A DNA stretch of 8,388 nucleotides from CAYLWW01 sp964387585. GTDB lineage: Bacteria > Pseudomonadota > Alphaproteobacteria > Rickettsiales > Midichloriaceae. Location of the stretch: positions 1 to 8,388 of the forward strand of contig CAYLWW010000065.1 in the NCBI GenBank assembly GCA_964387585.1, read 5' to 3'. Shown in pieces: positions 1 to 7,382 of this stretch. Both the position numbers and the translations under genes were made by a program. Numbering within the stretch: position 1 is the first letter of the stretch; each line of letters opens with the position of its first letter. Below the pieces are notes generated by a model, which had not been told where the DNA came from, made no database searches, and saw only the letters and a program-made list of their open reading frames with translations.

Positions 1-116
1 CAAATTTATATAATTAATTATAATTTAATTGCATTATTATATAATTTTATATAATCTAAACGATATTAATTAAAAACATATAAACATATAAAACTTCTAT
101 CTTACTGTACAAAGCT
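1..116. other. AT-rich leader upstream of the TetR-type gene
   Basis: This stretch is almost entirely A and T, with short TAAT/TATA runs, and holds no gene. It should contain the promoter of the downstream repressor gene. A perfect -10-like hexamer TATAAT lies at 50-55, with a weak TTGCAT at 29-34 only 15 bp upstream. Other poor candidates lie nearer 87-108. In such AT-rich DNA none of these can be chosen with confidence. Confidence 0.35.
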
Positions 117-164
117 TACTATTTGAAAGTAAGTAACAACGTTGTTATCTACTTTCAAATTGTA
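117..164. promoter_or_regulatory. 48-bp palindrome, probable TetR-family operator
   Basis: Two 20-nt arms meet without a spacer at 140/141: ATTTGAAAGTAAGTAACAAC (121-140) and GTTGTTATCTACTTTCAAAT (141-160). They are complementary at 18 of 20 positions. After one further mismatch (120/161) the symmetry continues for three pairs out to 117 and 164, giving 21 of 24 pairs. The site ends 33 bp before the ATG of a TetR-type gene. TetR regulators are known to bind palindromes at their own promoters, so autoregulation is the simplest reading. No T-tract follows, so an intrinsic terminator is unlikely. Confidence 0.7.
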
Positions 165-197
165 CTAATATCAATATTAAAAAGGGATTTTCTTGCT

Positions 198-872
198 ATG
201 GGCAGAAGAGGGCAACACAGTAAGGATGAGCTAATCGCTCTGATTTTAAACGCTACTGAAGAAATTATTATTAGCGAAGGAATTATAAATTTAAATACAA
301 GAAAAATAGCTAATAAAATAGGTTATACTGTAGGAACACTATATCATGTATTTAAAAATTTAAACGACATATTATTAAAAGTAAATACAAGAACTATAGA
401 GAAGTTATTAAATCATGTTTTAAGTTCTATCAATATTGAAAATTTAACTCCGCAGAAAACTATTAATAACGTCATATTAAAATATTCGGAGTTTTATGAA
501 AAAAATCCGGAATTAGTAATTCTATTATTCAAACAATATGGTTTTGATTCTAGGGAAGAAGCAAGTCAATGGTATTACGAAACAATAATGCCATTAATAA
601 GTGTAATAGCAAAATGCATAGCTCAAATAAACAAAGCAAGCTTAGAACAATCTAAGCAAACTGCGTTATTGTTCCTAGCTTCACTAAACGGCATATTAGT
701 GTTTAGAAAAACAACAGATATACTTCCTCAAAAGAACGAAGCTCTAAATAGTGCTAAAACTAAAATGATGGTTGGTGAATATAAGGAAAACCCAGAAAAT
801 TCAACTGATATACCTAAGTTAGGGAATGAAGCAATAGGAATTTTTATGGATAAGATGCTTTGCCTAGTTTAA
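198..872 (+). CDS. TetR/AcrR-family transcriptional regulator
   Basis: A 224-residue DNA-binding repressor of TetR/AcrR type. The N-terminus, beginning MGRRGQHSKDEL, leads into a three-helix DNA-binding domain. The helix-turn-helix spans about residues 32-59, with recognition-helix residues G42 Y43 T44 V45 G46 T47 L48 Y49 H50 V51 F52 followed by K53, the classic 'GxTxGTLYxxF' pattern. Residues from about 60 onward form the helical ligand-binding and dimerisation part, which is too divergent to predict an effector. The length is normal for the family. I chose the ATG at 198 because AAGGGA at 182-187 serves as ribosome binding site. The longer reading from TTG at 123 starts inside the palindromic operator and adds residues unlike the family. 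Autorepression through that palindrome is likely. The gene stands alone, convergent with the NUDIX gene. Its other targets are unknown, though a half-site recurs upstream of pleD. Confidence 0.9.
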   Translation: MGRRGQHSKDELIALILNATEEIIISEGIINLNTRKIANKIGYTVGTLYHVFKNLNDILLKVNTRTIEKLLNHVLSSINIENLTPQKTINNVILKYSEFYEKNPELVILLFKQYGFDSREEASQWYYETIMPLISVIAKCIAQINKASLEQSKQTALLFLASLNGILVFRKTTDILPQKNEALNSAKTKMMVGEYKENPENSTDIPKLGNEAIGIFMDKMLCLV

Positions 873-882
873 GAAAATTAAG

Positions 883-919
883 AAAAAACTCTAATTGCTC
901 TTTATTAAAACAGTTTTTT
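883..919. terminator. Weak candidate bidirectional terminator between convergent genes
   Basis: AAAAAACT (883-890) can pair with AGTTTTTT (912-919) across a 21-nt loop, placed between the stop codons of the converging TetR-type and NUDIX genes. An A-run on one side and a T-run on the other would suit termination in either direction. The stem is almost all A-T with a long loop, so its stability is doubtful. Confidence 0.25.
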
Positions 920-933
920 AGATTGTTAAAAAG

Positions 934-1404
934 TTAATCAGTATTTAATTCACCATACCTTATTTTTTTTATAAACTGTTCGATTCCTTTCTTAGAGCTA
1001 GGGGTTAAAGGTTCTGGCAAGTCATTTAATTCAAACCACTTAATCATTTCATGTTTTTCAGGCTCCATGTTAACTGGAGCTTGAGCCTTATTACCTTGAT
1101 AGCTAATAAATTGGACAAAAAATAAACTTAAATCTTGCCATATTACAGATGGATCTTCAAAAGCAGGAGCTTTTATAGACACTACCGTAGCCAACTTAGG
1201 GTTCTTTATTCTTATACCTAGCTCTTCTAAGCTTTCTCTAATTATTGCATCTCTAGGGGATTCATTACACTCGATTTTCCCCGTAGGACAATGCCAATAA
1301 CCATTAAATAACTTTGCTGAATCAGCTCTTTTTATCAATAAAAGCTTTTTATCACCACGTATAAGTAATAAGTGAGGAAATATAGCAGAAAAAAAACTAT
1401 TCAT
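934..1404 (-). CDS. NUDIX hydrolase (MutT-like, intact)
   Basis: A 156-residue cytosolic enzyme of the NUDIX superfamily, which hydrolyses nucleoside diphosphates linked to another group, often damaged or surplus nucleotides. The Nudix box is at residues 42-64: G42, E48, then R56 E57 and E60 E61 with G63 I64, matching Gx5Ex7REUxEExGU except for Ser at one hydrophobic position. It is preceded by the strand motif GYWHCPTGK (35-43), and the C-terminus has an LPEPLTP motif (residues 129-135). Length is typical, and all metal-binding glutamates are present, so it should be active. The substrate cannot be read from sequence. It ends convergently with the TetR-type gene and starts 85 bp after the AAA-ATPase-like gene on the same strand, so it could be read from that transcript or its own promoter. 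No clear Shine-Dalgarno precedes the ATG. A decayed relative lies at 7383-7679. Confidence 0.92.
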   Translation of the reverse strand: MNSFFSAIFPHLLLIRGDKKLLLIKRADSAKLFNGYWHCPTGKIECNESPRDAIIRESLEELGIRIKNPKLATVVSIKAPAFEDPSVIWQDLSLFFVQFISYQGNKAQAPVNMEPEKHEMIKWFELNDLPEPLTPSSKKGIEQFIKKIRYGELNTD

Positions 1405-1489
1405 ACTTTTTATATAAAAAAAGAACCATATATCTGATTAGAAATGAAATTTACTTAAATAGCATATTAACTTAAAAAAACAATATTCT

Positions 1490-3778
1490 TTATAAATCAT
1501 CAACTAAATCAATATGTTTTTCCATTATGTGATTTAAATCACATAAATAATACACTACTTCCTCATCGCTATAATTATGAAAGATTGTTGTACTGAAATT
1601 GCTTAATTGCATGCCTTTGTCACAAGGCTCAAGAGAAACATAGCTTTGATTAGGATGATCTAAAATATATTTTTCAAAGGCCAGTAAAGAAGTTACATTT
1701 TTATTTTGTATATCATTATTTACATTATAATAATTTACATGTTCTTCACATTTACGTTCAAAACTATAACCGATACTATTTAATCCAAACTTTAATCCTT
1801 CTTTAGAAAACTCACCTAAAGTAGCGCCTACAATAGCTCCTATTGCAGTAGTAGCTGTTTCCTTAGACTTAAAGCATTTTGAAATAAAATTCCCCATAAT
1901 ACCACCTATAATACCAGTTACAGAAGTCTTCAGAAGAAATGTAAGCTTAGAATCCAGTGTATAAAAATAACACAGAAAGCTACTATCAGGAATTTTTAAA
2001 ACTGTCTCACCTAGTTTAGGAGAGGTAGAATTTATTATATCCTTTACTTCTGTATTGTTAAAAAGAAAAGCATAATCAAATGGTTTTAATTTAATTGGTT
2101 GAGAATTATCTTGACTATCTAAGATTTTATTACCACATATTTTAAGCATAGAAAGAAAAAATTCGCCGCTATATAAAGCCGCAGCCAAATGTATCGGCTT
2201 TAAATTAAAAGAATCACCATAACACTTTAACTTATCATATTTCATTATATTCTCAGCTGTAAGATAATCTTTATTTAAAATGGCTTTCATTAATATTTTA
2301 CTAGATGTTTGCTTAACACCGTATAGCAGAATCTTTAAATTTTCTCTGTCTTTATTTTCTGAGTTAATTTCTTCTTCTAGCTCACTAAGGAAAATATTTT
2401 TTATTTCTAAGTTAGGTATTTTAAATGCATATTTATCACCTCTTTTAGAAACTGCAAGATAACCAGAGCTAAGTAACAAATATGATAAAAGCTCTTCCAC
2501 TTTGTTAGTTAAAACTAAGTTAGCTCCCATAAATTCAGATAGTTTATTATATGCAAGTAACTGCTCTTTTCCTTTTATTATAAAGTGAAATTTATCTTTA
2601 ATTGCTTGATTAGGAAAGTCATTAAATATGGAGCGAATAATTTGGTTAGTTCCACTCTTACCCCAATATGTTTCTGGTTCAACTTTTGCGGAAGCATAAG
2701 TTTGCATCTTATCTAAATATTTCATCACCGACCAAGGATTACATATCTCCAAAGTAGGTACTTGATCTATAGGCAATTTATACCCACAATACCATGCAAA
2801 TATAGTATCTATTAGCCCTTGATTTTCTTCAACCGCTCCTTTATCAATAAAATTAAATTTCCCTATAAAATTAGTTATTTCTTTTGAATCAAAACCAAAG
2901 TAAGAACTAAATTTAAAATCCATCATACCGTATACAGATAAATTATTAAATCCAGATCCCCATTCTTTAGTTAACGATTCTAAAATCCCAAATATAACAA
3001 TTTTTTTTAAATTATCATTTGTTTTGCCGCAATTACTTAAAATATCCCGTATTAATTCTGATATTTCATAGATAATATTTTTGCTTTCTTTTGTTATCTG
3101 ATCCTTAGAGCTTTTAGTAGATAACAATTCTTGTATATATGAGTTAACCGGCTTATCATACTCATCTATTATTACATATGCCTTTTGACCAAAATGCATA
3201 TGTAGTAACTTAGTTAAAAATTCCAAACTATGCTCGATATTATAAGTAGTTAGCTCTACACCTTTATAATATCTATAAAAAAGTTCTCTATCATATTGAC
3301 TTATCTTGAGACTTTTTTCTAAATAGCTATATTGATTAAAGAGATCTATCATTTTATTTTTAACACTTTGCAGCATTTCATCAAAATTCTTTCCATTTAT
3401 ATCTTTAAAAGTAATTGATATTACAGGATATTGCCCTTGAAACCTCATATACTCAGCATTATCAATTAATGATATATTCAACGCTGGTAATACTTTATTT
3501 TTGCCAAATTCATCTGTTATGCTGCCACCACTAAATAAAATCTTATCAGGATTAGTAGATAATTTATTACCTTCATTATCCACTTTTATTGAAAAAAATC
3601 TTTTCAACATATCTGCATTCAGGGATTTTCCCCATCTTCTTGGCTTAGCAAATAATAAAGCTGCCTCCTGGCTATCTATAATATCTTTAATAAAAAGGCT
3701 TTTATCAGCAAATAAATCCGACTCTAATACTACTTCTCTAAAATTTTCAATTCCAACTGGGATTTTAACTATATTCAT
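1490..3778 (-). CDS. AAA-ATPase-like protein with ankyrin-like and glycine-zipper C-terminus
   Basis: A 762-residue protein (numbers below count from the alternative upstream ATG at 3820; subtract 14). The N-terminal half is an AAA-ATPase-like domain (PF09820 type). It shows a P-loop variant KPRRWGKSLN (59-68), Walker B VIIDEYDKP (216-224), ESLTKEWGSGFNNLSVYGM (281-299), YFGF (307-310), WYCGYKL (343-349), NPWSVMKYL (361-369) and YWGKSG (385-390). These are all landmarks of the family, which usually ends in a PD-(D/E)XK nuclease. Here no such nuclease is visible. Instead there is an ankyrin-like stretch, NLKPIHLAAALYSGEFFLSM (539-558) followed by a weaker unit to about 598. Then comes a hydrophobic, glycine-rich region at 627-669 containing G661xxxG665xxxG669, and a tail of about 100 unrecognised residues. 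I prefer the ATG at 3778: it gives the family-typical start MNIVKIPVGIENFREVV, and a good promoter would start transcription near 3818, at or after the upstream ATG. Neither start has a Shine-Dalgarno. Function is unknown. Confidence 0.85.
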   Translation of the reverse strand: MNIVKIPVGIENFREVVLESDLFADKSLFIKDIIDSQEAALLFAKPRRWGKSLNADMLKRFFSIKVDNEGNKLSTNPDKILFSGGSITDEFGKNKVLPALNISLIDNAEYMRFQGQYPVISITFKDINGKNFDEMLQSVKNKMIDLFNQYSYLEKSLKISQYDRELFYRYYKGVELTTYNIEHSLEFLTKLLHMHFGQKAYVIIDEYDKPVNSYIQELLSTKSSKDQITKESKNIIYEISELIRDILSNCGKTNDNLKKIVIFGILESLTKEWGSGFNNLSVYGMMDFKFSSYFGFDSKEITNFIGKFNFIDKGAVEENQGLIDTIFAWYCGYKLPIDQVPTLEICNPWSVMKYLDKMQTYASAKVEPETYWGKSGTNQIIRSIFNDFPNQAIKDKFHFIIKGKEQLLAYNKLSEFMGANLVLTNKVEELLSYLLLSSGYLAVSKRGDKYAFKIPNLEIKNIFLSELEEEINSENKDRENLKILLYGVKQTSSKILMKAILNKDYLTAENIMKYDKLKCYGDSFNLKPIHLAAALYSGEFFLSMLKICGNKILDSQDNSQPIKLKPFDYAFLFNNTEVKDIINSTSPKLGETVLKIPDSSFLCYFYTLDSKLTFLLKTSVTGIIGGIMGNFISKCFKSKETATTAIGAIVGATLGEFSKEGLKFGLNSIGYSFERKCEEHVNYYNVNNDIQNKNVTSLLAFEKYILDHPNQSYVSLEPCDKGMQLSNFSTTIFHNYSDEEVVYYLCDLNHIMEKHIDLVDDL

Positions 3779-3804
3779 TTGTTTAATAATTAATTTGACA
3801 TTGT

Positions 3805-3858
3805 AAGTATTGAATAACATTAAAATTATAAATATTTATTAAATATTATTCAATACTT
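3805..3858. repeat. 13-bp perfect inverted repeat bracketing the AAA-gene promoter
   Basis: AAGTATTGAATAA (3805-3817) and TTATTCAATACTT (3846-3858) are exact reverse complements separated by 28 bp. Each arm contains a small dyad, TATTNAATA. One arm overlaps the -35 of the predicted leftward promoter and the other lies at the predicted transcription start. This placement fits a pair of regulator half-sites or a looped operator. The centres are 41 bp apart, about four helical turns. A hairpin in RNA is less likely because the transcript would start inside it. Confidence 0.55.
3825..3853 (-). promoter_or_regulatory. Promoter for the AAA-ATPase-like gene
   Basis: On the minus strand, TTGAAT (3853-3848) is followed after exactly 17 bp by TATAAT (3830-3825), a perfect -10 and a 4-of-6 -35. 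The expected transcription start is near 3818. That gives a 5' leader of about 40 nt to the ATG at 3778 and would exclude or bisect the upstream ATG at 3820. Both elements lie within the inverted repeat at 3805-3858. In AT-rich DNA chance matches occur, but the spacing is ideal. Confidence 0.5.
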
Positions 3859-3929
3859 TATTTATTGAAAACACTGTATTAAAAATATTACCAACCATAA
3901 AATTTTATGCATAAAGTTTTATGAATCAA

Positions 3930-3958
3930 TTGTTGTTACTTGTATTTTTCTTTATAAT
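3930..3958 (+). promoter_or_regulatory. Candidate promoter for the pleD-ABC operon
   Basis: TTGTTG (3930-3935) is followed after 17 bp by a perfect TATAAT (3953-3958), giving a predicted start near 3965 and a leader of about 145 nt to pleD. The -35 keeps only TTG of the consensus. The promoter contains GTTGTTACTT (3932-3941), identical to one half of the core of the TetR operator. No better-spaced pair was found nearer pleD, although TATAGT occurs at 4075-4080 without a -35. Confidence 0.4.
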
Positions 3959-3962
3959 CTGT

Positions 3963-3979
3963 CATCATATTATATGATG
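3963..3979. promoter_or_regulatory. Perfect 17-bp palindrome at predicted pleD transcript start
   Basis: CATCATATTATATGATG has 8-bp perfect arms around a single central T. It begins 4 bp after the TATAAT at 3953-3958, so it covers the predicted +1, a common position for a repressor operator. It is not similar to the TetR palindrome at 117-164, so a different regulator would be involved. Confidence 0.45.
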
Positions 3980-4111
3980 TTCAAAATAAAAGTTGATAAA
4001 TGCAAAAAAAGAAAATTGTAAAAATCATCTATAAGCAAAAAGTAATGTATGAAATTCTTTATTTATCAGTAAAATATAGTGAATAAATTATAGAAAACAA
4101 TAAAAGTATTA

Positions 4112-5572
4112 ATGTCATTTAGAATATTAATAGTGGATGATGTCCCACTTAATTTAAAGCTTTTAGAGTTTCGATTAAAGAAAGAATACTACCAAGTCTT
4201 CTCCGCTAGTAATGGGAAAGAAGCTATTGAATTAGTAAGTAAGTTACATCCTGACATCATATTAATGGATGCAGTTATGCCTGAAATAGATGGATTTACT
4301 GCTACTAAGCTAATAAAACAAAATCCTGAACATGCTCATATACCCATTATAATTATCACGGCTTTAAATGATATGGAAGATAGGATAAAAGGCTTAATGT
4401 GTGGAGCAGATGATTTTTTAACAAAACCTATTAACCATATAGTCTTACTCCTTAGAGTAAAATCATTAATAAGACTAAAATTAATGATTGATTCTCTTCT
4501 TATCCGTGAGCAAAATTCAAAGCAACTTCACCACTTATTAGGTTTAAAAGGCATATTATCAAACGAAAGCGTTTTCGCAAATTCACATGTAGCATTAATA
4601 GAAGAGAGTTCAACTGAAGCAAAAAAGCATAATGAAGTGCTAGCAAATCATCTAATAAAAAGTGATATCTATTCAATAAATAATAATACTTTTGAGGATT
4701 TAGTTAATAATTCCACTAAACAATATTGTTTAATCATTATAAATAGTGCTATTGAAGGAGAAATCTTAATGATATGCTCACAAATTCGAAGCTATAATAT
4801 TTTGAGAAATATACCAATAATAATTATATTAGATAGATTAGAATATGATTTTTTGGGAAAAGCATTCGAGATAGGGATTAACGATTATTTAATTTCTCCT
4901 TCTAATGAAGATGAATTTTTAGCACGATGCTTAACTCAAATAAAAAAATTTTATTATCACCAGGTATTGCAATCCAACTATATAAATAAGCTTTCTATCT
5001 CAGTGTTAGATTCATTAACCAAAATTTATAATAGAAATTATTTTGAAGCATATCTACCTAATGTCATAGAAAATAGTAAATCTTCTAACAAACTATTATT
5101 TCTAATGATTTTAGATTTAGATAATTTTAAAAATATTAATGATACTTACGGACATTTTATAGGTGATCTAATATTACAAGAGTTTGCCTGTAGGTTACTA
5201 CAAAACCTTAGGGTAACTGATTTATGCGCTAGATTAGGCGGAGAAGAATTTGTAGTAGTGTTGTACGATACCACTAAAGAGCAAGGAGAATTAATAGCGC
5301 AACGTATATTAGATTCTATATCCTCAAAAACTTTTGAAATAAACTCACAAAATCATGAAAATATAAGCTGTACATGCAGCATAGGAGCAGGAGTACTAGA
5401 ATATGATGAAACTCCAAATAATTTCTTACAACGGATCGATAAATACTTGTATAGAGCTAAAAAATCAGGCAAAAATAAAATTGCAACAATCGATTCAGAT
5501 CATAATGACGTTGGCGAGTCTAAATTTGAACGTCGTTCAGTAAAGCTATTTCAAAGCAATACGCAAAATTAA
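4112..5572 (+). CDS. pleD: PleD-type response regulator, diguanylate cyclase (REC-REC-GGDEF)
   Basis: A 486-residue cytosolic enzyme that, when phosphorylated, makes cyclic di-GMP from two GTP. Receiver 1 (1-about 120) has the acidic pair D9 D10, phosphoacceptor D53, T83 and K105, the same key positions as the Caulobacter PleD receiver. Receiver 2 (about 155-285) is degenerate: the Asp position appears as N211 and the Lys-Pro as S262-P263, so it is probably an adaptor for dimerisation. The GGDEF domain (about 295-465) has D335 L D337 and N343 D344 for metal and GTP binding, the active motif GGEEF at 376-380, and the inhibitory I-site RVTD at 367-370. It should therefore be active and subject to product inhibition. 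Length and domain order match PleD. No strong Shine-Dalgarno is seen. It is the first gene of a likely operon, 16 bp ahead of the ABC exporter. No cognate kinase lies in the window. Confidence 0.93.
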   Translation: MSFRILIVDDVPLNLKLLEFRLKKEYYQVFSASNGKEAIELVSKLHPDIILMDAVMPEIDGFTATKLIKQNPEHAHIPIIIITALNDMEDRIKGLMCGADDFLTKPINHIVLLLRVKSLIRLKLMIDSLLIREQNSKQLHHLLGLKGILSNESVFANSHVALIEESSTEAKKHNEVLANHLIKSDIYSINNNTFEDLVNNSTKQYCLIIINSAIEGEILMICSQIRSYNILRNIPIIIILDRLEYDFLGKAFEIGINDYLISPSNEDEFLARCLTQIKKFYYHQVLQSNYINKLSISVLDSLTKIYNRNYFEAYLPNVIENSKSSNKLLFLMILDLDNFKNINDTYGHFIGDLILQEFACRLLQNLRVTDLCARLGGEEFVVVLYDTTKEQGELIAQRILDSISSKTFEINSQNHENISCTCSIGAGVLEYDETPNNFLQRIDKYLYRAKKSGKNKIATIDSDHNDVGESKFERRSVKLFQSNTQN

Positions 5573-5588
5573 TTTTTGAAATTAAAAA

Positions 5589-7364
5589 ATGACAATTCAT
5601 TTCAATTTAGGTGGAAAAACTGAATTAAGCCAATATACTTGGCAATTTGTAAAAACATATAAGCTATATATTACATTACTTGTAGTTATAGCTGTGGTTG
5701 CAGGAATTTTTGAAATTTCTGTTGATTATAAAATTAAAGAAATTATCGATACTATATCATCAAATCATGCCAATGACATTGGTTATTTACTTGCTCTTTT
5801 TGTATTATATAAACTTCTACATCATGCCTCTTATTTCATTCTTCGTCTTCTTGAGATTAGATATAAACCTATAATTTTAGAACAAGTGATTATAGATATT
5901 TATAGCAAAACGGTAAAACACTCATTGCATTGGTTTGATTCTCGTCTATCTGGTGAAATATCTAATAAAATCGGTGATTTTCAAGATGGGATTAGCACAT
6001 TAATTAGTCATTTATTCAAAACCTTCCATATTATTGTAACGATTATAATCACACTATTCTTCATATTAAATGTTAATGTTCTAACAGGTTTAGTTTTATT
6101 TATTTTTGTTATTATCTATATGCCGGTAATATATGCGTTATTGAGAAAACAAATGACTCTACAAGAATCATTTGTTAATGCAAAGCAGGAAGCTATGGGA
6201 ATCATTAATGATTCAATTAGCAATATTTTTGCCGTCAAAGTTATTGGTGACTTAATGTCAGAATTTAAATTAAAGCTTAAGCCTGCAATAAGTAAATGGA
6301 GGATGTGGGATTATAAAACACGCCAATTTGATACATATTACGTTGATAATGCAGATACATTAATGGTTGTAATTCTTAATGCTGTACAGATATATTTATT
6401 AGCATATCTATATAAAAATGGAGACATTAGCGCTGGTAGCTTTGCTTTTATCGCCATGATAACACTTAAAATTCATACACAACTCGAGGATTTTTTGGAG
6501 AATATTTTATTTAATGTAAATCCAAAAATTGCACAAATTAAGTCTTCATATGCTTTTATTAATACAAAAATTGACGTAGAGGATAAAGAAAATGCTCAAG
6601 AGGTAAATAACCTTTCAGGAGCTATAGAATATAAAAATGTTAGCTTTTCTTATGGCGATAATAACAACTTAGTGCTGCATAAATTTAATTTAAAAATTAG
6701 CCCAGGAGAAAGGTTAGGTATCGTCGGAACATCAGGTGCAGGCAAAACTACAATGATTAAGTGTTTGCTTAGATATTTTGATGTACTAGATGGCGCTATA
6801 TTATTTGATGAACAAGATATTCGAGATATTAGGCAAAATTCATTGAGAAGATTGATATCTATAATACCACAAGACATAACAATGTTTCATAGAAGTATAA
6901 TGGAAAATCTTAGATTAGCAAAATACGATGCAACTGAAGAAGAGATAATATCTGCGTGCATTAAAGCTAAGATACATAATGATGTTCTTGAAATGCCTAG
7001 AGGTTATAATACCATCGTTGGTGAGCGTGGTATTAAATTAAGTGGAGGTCAAAGACAGCGAATCGCCATAGCCCGTGCCATTTTAAAAAACGCTCCCATT
7101 TTAATTTTAGATGAAGCAACAAGTAGCTTAGATACTCATACAGAACAGTTAATACAAGAATCCATCAATGAACTTTTGGATAGTAGTAACGCAACCGTTA
7201 TAGCTATCGCTCATCGTTTATCAACACTCAAACATACTGATAGAATTATTGTTCTGGATAAAGGAAAAATTATAGAAGATGGCACTCACAACGCACTACT
7301 TATAAGAAATGGACTTTATAAAAGCCTATGGGATGCTCAAGTCGGTGGATTCTTGCTTGATTAA
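5589..7364 (+). CDS. ABC exporter, fused permease and ATP-binding subunit
   Basis: A 591-residue half-transporter of the type used for export of lipids, peptides or drugs; it would act as a dimer in the inner membrane. The membrane part has about six helices: roughly 27-45, 64-86, 143-163, 164-185, 256-274 and 281-296. Between helices 2 and 3 is the WFDSRLSGEISNKIGD segment (115-130), typical of the coupling region. The ATPase domain has Walker A GTSGAGKTT (380-388), signature LSGGQ (484-488), Walker B ILILDE ending at D508 E509, and the H-loop histidine H542 in IAHRLS. All catalytic residues are present, and length is normal for MsbA/Atm1-like exporters. The substrate cannot be assigned. The start lies 16 bp after pleD, so co-transcription is likely. 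The ribosome binding site is weak. The AGGAAG after its stop belongs to the decayed NUDIX gene. Confidence 0.92.
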   Translation: MTIHFNLGGKTELSQYTWQFVKTYKLYITLLVVIAVVAGIFEISVDYKIKEIIDTISSNHANDIGYLLALFVLYKLLHHASYFILRLLEIRYKPIILEQVIIDIYSKTVKHSLHWFDSRLSGEISNKIGDFQDGISTLISHLFKTFHIIVTIIITLFFILNVNVLTGLVLFIFVIIYMPVIYALLRKQMTLQESFVNAKQEAMGIINDSISNIFAVKVIGDLMSEFKLKLKPAISKWRMWDYKTRQFDTYYVDNADTLMVVILNAVQIYLLAYLYKNGDISAGSFAFIAMITLKIHTQLEDFLENILFNVNPKIAQIKSSYAFINTKIDVEDKENAQEVNNLSGAIEYKNVSFSYGDNNNLVLHKFNLKISPGERLGIVGTSGAGKTTMIKCLLRYFDVLDGAILFDEQDIRDIRQNSLRRLISIIPQDITMFHRSIMENLRLAKYDATEEEIISACIKAKIHNDVLEMPRGYNTIVGERGIKLSGGQRQRIAIARAILKNAPILILDEATSSLDTHTEQLIQESINELLDSSNATVIAIAHRLSTLKHTDRIIVLDKGKIIEDGTHNALLIRNGLYKSLWDAQVGGFLLD

Positions 7365-7382
7365 ATATTAGGAAGATTGATT

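Noticed and set aside
123..197. TTG start extending the TetR-type protein by 25 residues
   Set aside because: The codon lies inside the operator palindrome, has no ribosome binding site and adds residues atypical of the family; the ATG at 198 has AAGGGA at a suitable distance.
1405..1489. Terminator or promoter between the AAA-ATPase-like and NUDIX genes
   Set aside because: Only weak AT stems and TATA-like runs are seen; no well-spaced -35/-10 pair or stable hairpin was found.
2280..2462. 60-codon plus-strand ORF
   Set aside because: It is antisense within the AAA-ATPase-like gene, with no ribosome binding site or recognisable protein features.
3501..3806. 101-codon plus-strand ORF
   Set aside because: It is antisense to the conserved P-loop end of the AAA-ATPase-like gene, so it is a shadow reading frame.
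3779..3820. Upstream ATG for the AAA-ATPase-like protein
   Set aside because: It falls about at the predicted transcription start, and the family-typical N-terminus begins at the second ATG. It remains possible if another promoter exists.
3994..4068. TGATAAAT / ATTTATCA inverted repeat
   Set aside because: Eight AT-rich bases separated by 59 bp are expected by chance in this composition.
6650..6877. 75-codon minus-strand ORF
   Set aside because: It is antisense to the Walker A region of the ABC exporter, whose reading frame is clearly the real one.
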